Shown here in pieces: positions 1-4,831 of a DNA stretch of 5,452 bases. Location: positions 1 through 5,452 of the forward strand of contig CAJWFY010000105.1 in the NCBI GenBank assembly GCA_913031655.1, given 5' to 3'. The first letter of the stretch is position 1; every line of letters begins with the position of its first letter. Under the pieces are notes generated by a model that saw nothing but the letters and a program-made list of their open reading frames with translations, made no database searches and was not told the origin of the DNA. The position numbers were made by a program, and so were the translations under genes. This DNA comes from an uncultured Flavobacteriaceae bacterium (GTDB taxonomy: Bacteria > Bacteroidota > Bacteroidia > Flavobacteriales > Flavobacteriaceae).

Positions 1-49
1 TTTAACCGTAATTTAGTTCACGCTTTATTATTTCTTTTGGTGTTCATGA

Positions 50-181
50 ACCTCCAATGCATATGGCACAGAATATTATTTAACTAATATCTATGAGGAA
101 AATGGAATTCAGGGATTAGAAAATGGTTTACTATCACTTCTACAGCATATTGAATATTACGAGGATAAAGCAGGAGTTACA
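50..181 (+). pseudogene. Possible truncated 5' part of the HNH endonuclease gene
   Basis: The reading frame of the downstream HNH gene stays open upstream of its TTG codon as far as a TGA at 47-49. The 44 codons read like protein (for example YGTEYYLTNIYEENG, then a leucine-rich helical stretch ending IEYYEDKAGV), not like random AT-rich sequence. There is no ATG in this frame here. Upstream of position 50 the same frame has stops at 14-16 and 47-49, and the other two frames close at 81-84. The simplest reading is that this is internal coding sequence of a longer gene that lost its start by truncation or frameshift. Alternatively, translation restarts at the TTG at 182 and this stretch is untranslated. 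Confidence 0.35.
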
Positions 182-595
182 TTGAATAAGCAAAGATCTA
201 TATATGAAAACTTTCTTGAAATAGTTGATAAAGAACCTGAATTAACTGTATATCCTGACGATATAGATGACTCAATAACATACTCAGAGGGAAAAGCGAA
301 AAAAGTATTAGTAAACAGTTATGAAAGAAATCCACACGCAAGAAAAAAATGTATTGAGCATTACGGTTTAAATTGCCAGGTTTGTGATTTTAATTTTGAA
401 GATAAATTCGGGGAGTTAGGAAGAAATTTTATTCATGTTCATCATATAGTTGATATTTCTACAATTGGTAATAAATATTCTGTGGATCCCATTACTGATC
501 TAGTTCCAGTATGCCCTAATTGTCATGCAATGCTTCACAAAAAGAAACCCGCATATTCAGTAGAAGAATTAAAAAAAATAAAAAAACTATTTTAA
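182..595 (+). CDS. HNH endonuclease domain protein (McrA-like), probably N-terminally truncated
   Basis: This encodes a 137-residue protein with a C-terminal HNH nuclease domain of the kind found in McrA-like restriction enzymes and other metal-dependent DNA nucleases. The zinc-binding knuckles are Cys65-x2-Cys68 (NCQVCDF) and Cys111-x2-Cys114 (VCPNCHAMLH). The HNH motif is seen in HVHH (85-88), Asn113 and His115/His119. The segment before it, SEGKAKKVLVNSYERNP (35-51), is the usual lead-in to this nuclease domain. Homologues I know of generally carry a longer N-terminal half that sets specificity, so the protein looks short. The listed start is a TTG with an AGGAG at 172-176, five bases upstream. 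That spacing is plausible, but Shine-Dalgarno use is uncommon in this phylum and the frame is open back to 50 without an ATG. I trust the domain but not the start, and the gene may be a pseudogene. Role inferred: DNA cleavage in defence or in a mobile element. Confidence 0.75.
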   Translation: MNKQRSIYENFLEIVDKEPELTVYPDDIDDSITYSEGKAKKVLVNSYERNPHARKKCIEHYGLNCQVCDFNFEDKFGELGRNFIHVHHIVDISTIGNKYSVDPITDLVPVCPNCHAMLHKKKPAYSVEELKKIKKLF

Positions 596-644
596 GCAAA
601 ATGGAAATAAGTTTTGTATGAATTGTGGAAATAAACTTTTCTAA
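582..644 (+). pseudogene. Orphan zinc-ribbon-like C-terminal tail, out of frame with the HNH gene
   Basis: In the frame one base off from the HNH gene, between a TAA at 579-581 and a TAA at 642-644, the sequence reads KNYFKQNGNKFCMNCGNKLF. The FCxxCGxKL ending is the classic closing knuckle of C-terminal zinc ribbons. A single-base slip in the A-run at 580-586 would join it to the HNH protein, replacing its last residues. Only one CxxC pair is present, and a ribbon needs two. It may be a remnant of another deleted gene, the lost true C-terminus of the HNH protein, or chance. Confidence 0.3.
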
Positions 645-806
645 TTCATAAATACTGAACCATTGTATTACACATCATTATACAAACACCTCCCGCCAAA
701 AGAAAACCGATGTTATTTGAGTAGGGTAGTACCAATTAAAAATTACTATTGAGATTTTTTGGGTTTTTAGTAGTACTGGCCGTACAATAATCGTACAAGT
801 TTTATA
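645..806. other. Non-coding stretch with a cluster of GTAC sites beside the tRNA 3' end
   Basis: No convincing reading frame lies here on either strand. Four GTAC tetramers begin at 729, 773, 782 and 793. The middle pair bracket a near-palindrome (GTACTGGCCGTAC, 773-785). The last two are parts of a direct repeat, CGTACAA, at 781-787 and 792-798, an 11-base period of about one helical turn. GTAC is otherwise sparse in this AT-rich window. Position next to a tRNA 3' end suggests binding sites for a recombinase or regulator, such as arm or core sites of an integration site. No duplicated tRNA 3' end was found to the left, so this is only a candidate. Confidence 0.3.
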
Positions 807-847
807 AATAAAAACCCTAATCACTTGTTTATAAAGTAGTTAGGATT
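807..847 (-). terminator. Intrinsic terminator downstream of tRNA-Ala
   Basis: Bases 836-847 and 813-824 can form a 12-pair stem with two G-U pairs and one A-C mismatch around an 11-base loop. On the - strand it is followed by a run rich in T (complement of 807-814). It begins 9 bases past the tRNA 3' end, where a tRNA terminator is expected. Confidence 0.7.
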
Positions 848-855
848 TTGATTAG

Positions 856-929
856 TGGAGAAGATGGGATTCGAACCCACGACCTCTTGGCTGCCAGCCA
901 AGCGCTCTAGCCAACTGAGCTACATCCCC
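856..929 (-). tRNA. tRNA-Ala (anticodon GGC)
   Basis: The reverse complement folds into a complete 74-base cloverleaf. The acceptor 5' strand is GGGGATG and the D arm is GCTC...GAGC with the AGTTGG loop start. The anticodon stem CTTGG/CCAAG encloses loop CTGGCAG, giving anticodon GGC, which reads GCC alanine codons. The T arm has the invariant TTCGAAT loop. The third acceptor pair is G3-U70, the alanine identity element, which supports the call independently. CCA is not encoded; the discriminator base is A. Acceptor position 6-67 is a U-U mismatch, and the T stem has a G-U pair at 49-65. The gene stands alone with its own terminator. Confidence 0.96.
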
Positions 930-1123
930 TTTTTAATCTATTATGAGTTATTATTATTAAGAGTTTTATTGACATTAAAATATTTAGTATTTTGTTATAA
1001 ACCATTATCTTTTGTGAATTTTATAACCTCACTTAACTTGCCGAATGCCATGGCAACTACAGAACTATTATAACTACATCTATGCTATTCATTATTCTTT
1101 AACTTTAATACTATTAAATCCCA

Positions 1124-1164
1124 TTTTAAATAAAGAACTCAGCATAAACAATTATACTGAGTTC
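1124..1164 (-). terminator. Intrinsic terminator of the NTF2-like lipoprotein gene
   Basis: A perfect 8-base inverted repeat, GAACTCAG (1135-1142) and CTGAGTTC (1157-1164), extends past one mismatch into a further 4 pairs (ATAA/TTAT) with a 4-base loop. On the - strand it is followed by TTTATTT. It lies 17 bases after the lipoprotein stop codon. There is no T-run on the + strand side, so it acts in the - direction. Confidence 0.85.
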
Positions 1165-1181
1165 GTAAATAAATAAAAGAA

Positions 1182-1685
1182 TTATTCAGCAGCTTCCTCT
1201 TCATCAAATGAAGCAAAGAAACCTCCAACATCAAAATAATCTCCTCCAGCTGAAATTTTACCATCAACAAAATCAAAAGTGTGGTAAGATTGTAAACTAA
1301 ATGTTTTTCCTGTTTCTGCATGAGATCCAGTCCATTTTCCGTAAGTTCTAACACTTCCATCTAATTCTCCAGTCTCAGCCAAAACACCAGGCAACCAGTT
1401 GTCAGCAGTGAACAAGATGTTATCAAATACAGTTTGATACATCGTTAAAGCTTCAACATGTTCAGTTTTACCATATTGCTCAGCTCCATACATTGGTGGC
1501 TGCCATAGTAAGTCATCATGCAGCATCTCTGTTTGAGCAGCAATGTCTTCTGCTCCATGAGCCGCCATAAAGCTTTTAGCAATCTCTAGGTTGTCCGCAT
1601 AATCTGGGTTAATGTTAGTTGGCGTATTACATGATGCAACTAGAAATAAAGCTGCTACCAACGAAAGTTTAAAAAGTTTTTTCAT
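1182..1685 (-). CDS. Lipoprotein with an NTF2/SnoaL-like domain
   Basis: This encodes a 167-residue predicted lipoprotein. The signal peptide is MKK plus a hydrophobic stretch to residue 18, ending in a lipobox LVASC with Cys19 as the lipidated residue. After a short linker the mature part looks like one NTF2/SnoaL-like alpha+beta domain: a first helix (about 30-42, NLEIAKSFMAAHG), the 'D-L-L-W-Q-PP' strand (58-64), a helix (74-90), then paired strands (111-119, 127-140 with SYHTFDFVDGKI, 143-155). The fold makes a small ligand pocket used by cyclases, isomerases and many pure binding proteins. No catalytic set can be assigned, so the function is unknown. It ends in an acidic tail (DEEEAAE). 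The start is the ATG at 1685, followed directly by Lys-Lys; a TTG two codons earlier is less likely. The gene is monocistronic, with a strong terminator, and its codons are visibly less AT-rich than the neighbours', which suggests good expression. Confidence 0.85.
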   Translation of the reverse strand: MKKLFKLSLVAALFLVASCNTPTNINPDYADNLEIAKSFMAAHGAEDIAAQTEMLHDDLLWQPPMYGAEQYGKTEHVEALTMYQTVFDNILFTADNWLPGVLAETGELDGSVRTYGKWTGSHAETGKTFSLQSYHTFDFVDGKISAGGDYFDVGGFFASFDEEEAAE

Positions 1686-1760
1686 AATCAATTATTTTTA
1701 TAAGTTCTTCTAAAGATAAGAAATAAACTTATTTGCTATATTTAAAATATATAAATTAAT
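1686..1760. promoter_or_regulatory. Divergent upstream region shared by the lipoprotein gene and mscL
   Basis: Both genes must be driven from these 75 bases. An inverted repeat ATAAGTT (1700-1706) and AACTTAT (1726-1732) sits centrally, and a tighter palindrome, AAATAA-AC-TTATTT, lies at 1721-1734. TATATTTA (1737-1744, + strand) and TATCTTTA (- strand, within about 1710-1717) each differ by one base from the Bacteroidota -7 element TAnnTTTG. Neither has a clear -33 TTTG at proper spacing. Promoter positions are therefore only suggestions. Confidence 0.3.
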
Positions 1761-2207
1761 ATGAAATTATTTCAAGAATTTAAAGAATTTGCGGTAAAAG
1801 GAAATATGATTGATATGGCCATTGGGATTATAATTGGAGCATCTTTTAATTCTGTTATTGATGTTTTAGTTAGAAAAGTACTATTGCCGCCACTATCATT
1901 ATTGTCTAATGGAATTAATCTGGGAAGTCAAAAGATAGTATTAAGAGAAGCTCAAAAAAATAGTTTAGGAGAATTTACAATTGAAGAAGTGGCAATTAAC
2001 TATGGCCTTTTTATAGAAACTTTATTAGATTTTTTAATAGTTGGTTTTACAATTTTTATTGTCGTTAAATTTATCAATAGATTAAATAAAAAAGCAGAAG
2101 ATATTAAAGATAAGTCAGTCTCAACCCCAAAAAACATACAATTATTGACCGAAATGAATTCATTGCTTAAAGAGCAAAATCGTATTTTAAAAAATAAAAC
2201 TATTTAA
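1761..2207 (+). CDS. mscL: Large-conductance mechanosensitive channel MscL
   Basis: This encodes a 148-residue inner-membrane channel that opens under membrane tension and releases solutes during hypo-osmotic shock, working as a homopentamer. The match to the E. coli protein (136 residues) is clear along its length. The N-terminal amphipathic helix FKEFAVKGN is followed by TM1 and its gate (about 16-45, with Gly22 and Gly26 aligning and ending in LLPPLS). A periplasmic loop contains LREAQ, and a conserved YGLFI segment leads into TM2 (about 83-103, DFLIVGFTIFIVVKFI). The C-terminal helix LLTEMNSLLKEQN matches the family's bundle helix. The loop is some residues longer than in E. coli. The gate segment has Asn30 where E. 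coli has Gly30. The ATG start aligns with the family start and no Shine-Dalgarno is seen. It is a single gene, convergent with the serine hydrolase gene to its right; the coding ends overlap by 8 bases. Confidence 0.97.
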   Translation: MKLFQEFKEFAVKGNMIDMAIGIIIGASFNSVIDVLVRKVLLPPLSLLSNGINLGSQKIVLREAQKNSLGEFTIEEVAINYGLFIETLLDFLIVGFTIFIVVKFINRLNKKAEDIKDKSVSTPKNIQLLTEMNSLLKEQNRILKNKTI

Positions 2208-3411
2208 TTATAGACTCGTAGACTAGGGATCTGAATTTATCTGAAAGCTTAAGATTGTAAGTTTCAAAAGACTGAGTCATGTATATAAAAACCATATTCT
2301 CGACAGGATCTATTCTAAAATAAGTTCCAAACATACCGCCCCAACCAAAAGTTCCTTTAGAACCAAATTTTGTGTCATTTTCTTTGACCACTTCAAACCC
2401 TAACCCAAACCCTTTCTTTTTTCCGAAAATCAATTTTTTATATTTCAGCCCAATAGAGTGATCCTCTTTCATCAGCGCAATAGTTTCACTAGTTATGATT
2501 TTAGTATTATTAAACGATCCTCCGTTTAAGAGCATTTGACAAAACTTTAAATAATCACTTGTAGTTGAAAGAAGGCCACCTGATCCGTTAAACAAGATTA
2601 CATTTTCTGTAAAAGGAGAATTAGATTTGTTGTCAAACGACACAAGATCTCCTTCATTTTCTTTCACATATAAAGTTGTTAATCTATGATTGCTAAACTT
2701 CGGTAATTCAAAAAAGGTATCTTCCATTCCAAGTGGATCAAATAATCTAGCTTTTAAAAAACGATCTAACCTAAGTCCAGACAAAACTTCAACTAGATAT
2801 CCTACAATGTCAGTAGAAGAACTGTACCTCCATTGAGTGCCAGGTTCATACACCAAGGGAGTTTTTATTGCATCCTGCGTGTATTGTTCAAGAGTCATGT
2901 CAATCACTTTTCTGTAATCCTCTGGACCTTTAAAACTAAACCCAGCAGAGTGCCTTAAAAGATCTATAATTTTAACATCGTTTTTGATAGGTTTATTTTT
3001 TTTACGCTTTTTAACTGTTAAATTTTTAAACTCAGGAATATATTTATAAACAGGGTCATCTAGTTTAAACTTACCCTCTTCAAAAAGCATCATAAGTGCT
3101 AATGAAACTATAGGTTTTGTCATTGAAGCAATTCTAAAAATATCTCCCTCGTCAAGTATGTCTTTTTCAGAAATATCGGAATAACCATAGCTGTCAAAAT
3201 GAACTATTTTTCCATTTTTAACTATTGCAGTTTGGATAGCAGAAATATCGTTATTGTCAACATAGCTATGCATTACAGAATTTAAATTAAGTAGCTTTTC
3301 TGTAGACATACCATTTGATTCAGGGCTGTCTTTTTCTAAATACTCTTGTCCTGTAATTGAAAAGGATATTAAAAAAAAGAATAAAAAATTAAATGGTTTT
3401 AGTATATACAT
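2200..3411 (-). CDS. Secreted beta-lactamase-fold serine hydrolase (EstB/class C-like)
   Basis: This encodes a 403-residue protein of the PF00144 beta-lactamase/transpeptidase-like family. An N-terminal signal peptide (about 1-21, FFFLISFSITG) sends it to the periplasm or outside. Motif 1 is SMTK with nucleophile Ser96 and Lys99. Motif 2 is Tyr196-Ser-Ser, the tyrosine being the usual base partner. Motif 3 is WGG (357-359), replacing the KTG of true beta-lactamases. The YSx plus WGG pairing is typical of family VIII carboxylesterases such as EstB and of related D-amino-acid or peptide hydrolases. I expect an esterase or amidase acting outside the cytoplasm, not antibiotic resistance. LLRHSAGF (151-158) and the GSGGLLSTTSDYLKF segment (276-290) are further family signatures. 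Length is normal and the frame intact. It lies 208 bases after the previous hydrolase gene on the same strand and runs tail-to-tail into mscL. Substrate unknown. Confidence 0.9.
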   Translation of the reverse strand: MYILKPFNFLFFFLISFSITGQEYLEKDSPESNGMSTEKLLNLNSVMHSYVDNNDISAIQTAIVKNGKIVHFDSYGYSDISEKDILDEGDIFRIASMTKPIVSLALMMLFEEGKFKLDDPVYKYIPEFKNLTVKKRKKNKPIKNDVKIIDLLRHSAGFSFKGPEDYRKVIDMTLEQYTQDAIKTPLVYEPGTQWRYSSSTDIVGYLVEVLSGLRLDRFLKARLFDPLGMEDTFFELPKFSNHRLTTLYVKENEGDLVSFDNKSNSPFTENVILFNGSGGLLSTTSDYLKFCQMLLNGGSFNNTKIITSETIALMKEDHSIGLKYKKLIFGKKKGFGLGFEVVKENDTKFGSKGTFGWGGMFGTYFRIDPVENMVFIYMTQSFETYNLKLSDKFRSLVYESIIK

Positions 3412-3619
3412 ATAGTTCGACTTTTCTAATGTTTAATTTGGATAAAATAATGGATAAATGTAATATAAATTTAAATAAAAGGACAAATTTCCAGATTTTA
3501 AAAAATTAGAAATGAAAGCATTAGATCGAAAATCAAGATTAAGAATTATTTCTCACAACTCTTCTTTGTATTTATTTGGAAGCACAAAAAAAAGATTTTA
3601 AAAAAGATAAAATTGGGTT
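3412..3619. other. Intergenic gap between the two serine hydrolase genes
   Basis: This is very AT-rich with several A-runs. I see no convincing terminator hairpin after the upstream hydrolase and no clear TAnnTTTG promoter before the downstream one. It is therefore undecided whether the two hydrolases share a transcript. A 29-codon frame on the + strand (3512-3601) has no recognisable content. Confidence 0.4.
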
Positions 3620-4831
3620 TTACAAATCCACTTTTTGAATTATTAAATCTATTAACTTACTTCTTACCTTGTTTTGATAAAATTTATCATTTTTTCTTGT
3701 AGGATAGACTCTGTTAGTCAAAAAAACAATAGTTAGCTGTTTTTCGGGATCTCTCCAAAACATAGTGCCAGTAAATCCGGTATGTCCAAAACTTAGCTTA
3801 GACAAATTCTGGTTTGGATAGATGCCGTATTCATTTTTAGGGTAAGGCTTATCGAACCCAAGCCCTCTTCTTATGGGACTATCTTTATAAGCATATGAGG
3901 TGAATTTTTTAATTGTTGAATCTTGAAAAATAGAACTATTTGGTTCGAGTGCTTGTAATAATTTTCCAATTTCTTGAGCACTTCCAAAAAGACCGGCATT
4001 CCCTGAAATTCCTCCCATAAAACTTGCTGCCTCGTCGTGAACGTTTCCATGAACTAGAGCATTTCTAAATATAGAGTCATACTCTGTTGGAACTATAAGT
4101 TCTTTTTTGACTTTTTGATTTGGATTGAAATAAAGCTTGGCATTTGCTTTGTTTAATATGGAGTTGTTAAAATATTGCTCAAAAGTACTTCCTGAAAGAT
4201 TTTCAACAAGACTTGGTATGTAAAAAAAGAATAATCCAGAGTAAACATATTCTCCTTTTTTATTGACTTTAGATTTTCTTATTCTTTTAAAAAGTTTCTT
4301 AAAATAATTTTTATTTAGATACAGACCTTCGCTAATAGTAGTGCTAAAACGAAGGTTTTTATTTTTTCTAATTATAGATTTTTTAAATTTTCCATTTTTT
4401 CTCTTTACATAATTTTGATGACTGATATAAGGGATCCAACCGCTAGTATGGCTTAAGCTCTGGTAGATCGTTGTATTTTTTTTATTAGACCTTTTTAAAT
4501 CTTTAATATAATTTGAAATGGGAATGTGAAGATTTAAATCAAAATCCTCATAAAGTTTCATCAGCGATAATGTTGAAGCTAGCACCTTAGTTAAAGAAGC
4601 CAAATCATAAATATGGTCATTATTAATACGATTAATGGAATCGTAAGTTTGATAACCATAGGATTTATTAATTACAATTTTATCTTTAATTTTTACATAA
4701 ACTTGAGCCCCAGGAAATGCATATTGAGTAATATTTGAATTAATTAAACTATCTATTTCTTGATTAATATTAGTCTGTCCAAAAGCTGGAAAAGAAATTG
4801 AAAAAATAAATAAAAGAAGTTTAAATTTCAT
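3620..4831 (-). CDS. Secreted serine hydrolase, stand-alone form of the domain fused to GH3 enzymes
   Basis: This encodes a 403-residue PF00144 protein. I start it at the ATG at 4831 because MKFKLLLFIF...AFG is a textbook signal peptide, cut near Gly18-Gln19. An ATG 8 codons upstream would put a polar stretch ahead of it. Motif 1 is SLTK (Ser79, Lys82), motif 2 is Tyr196-Ser-Gly, and motif 3 is His-Thr-Gly (349-351) in FGHTGFTGTMFW. The block HGNVHDEAASFMGG (260-273), the later RRGLGFDKP and FLTNRVYP match, from memory, the C-terminal serine hydrolase domain of Bacteroidota proteins that carry a GH3 beta-N-acetylglucosaminidase in front. Here the GH3 part is absent. A strongly basic Lys/Asn-rich stretch (about 140-192) lies between motifs 1 and 2. 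YSG is an unusual motif 2; relatives mostly have YSN or YSD. Its start overlaps the sulfatase stop by 11 bases, so translation is probably coupled. Likely a periplasmic or surface peptidase, esterase or amidase on a glycan or cell-wall substrate. Confidence 0.88.
   Translation of the reverse strand: MKFKLLLFIFSISFPAFGQTNINQEIDSLINSNITQYAFPGAQVYVKIKDKIVINKSYGYQTYDSINRINNDHIYDLASLTKVLASTLSLMKLYEDFDLNLHIPISNYIKDLKRSNKKNTTIYQSLSHTSGWIPYISHQNYVKRKNGKFKKSIIRKNKNLRFSTTISEGLYLNKNYFKKLFKRIRKSKVNKKGEYVYSGLFFFYIPSLVENLSGSTFEQYFNNSILNKANAKLYFNPNQKVKKELIVPTEYDSIFRNALVHGNVHDEAASFMGGISGNAGLFGSAQEIGKLLQALEPNSSIFQDSTIKKFTSYAYKDSPIRRGLGFDKPYPKNEYGIYPNQNLSKLSFGHTGFTGTMFWRDPEKQLTIVFLTNRVYPTRKNDKFYQNKVRSKLIDLIIQKVDL

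Noticed and set aside
596..860. A complete integrative-element end with a duplicated tRNA 3' end
   Set aside because: No copy of the tRNA 3' sequence occurs to the left within the window and no integrase gene is present, so only a candidate site is reported.
995..1051. An 18-codon - strand frame MAFGKLSEVIKFTKDNGL upstream of the tRNA
   Set aside because: The peptide looks helical and protein-like and could be the remnant of a gene end, but it is too short. The frame closes a few codons upstream and I recognise no family.
855..1073. A 72-codon + strand frame beginning MEKMGFEPTTSWLPAK
   Set aside because: Its first part is the antisense reading of the tRNA-Ala gene, a well-known source of false proteins. 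The rest is low-complexity AT-rich sequence without start signals.
1139..1360. A 73-codon - strand frame inside the lipoprotein gene
   Set aside because: It lies in another frame of a clear lipoprotein gene, starts inside it and runs through its terminator hairpin.
3512..3601. A 29-codon + strand frame in the gap between the two hydrolases
   Set aside because: No motif, no visible start context and A-rich sequence; a frame of this length is expected by chance.
2200..4831. The two serine hydrolases as antibiotic-resistance beta-lactamases
   Set aside because: SxxK is present, but the third motif is WGG in one and HTG in the other, neither with the usual KTG, and the YxN motif is changed in both. 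The sequences fit esterase or peptidase branches better.
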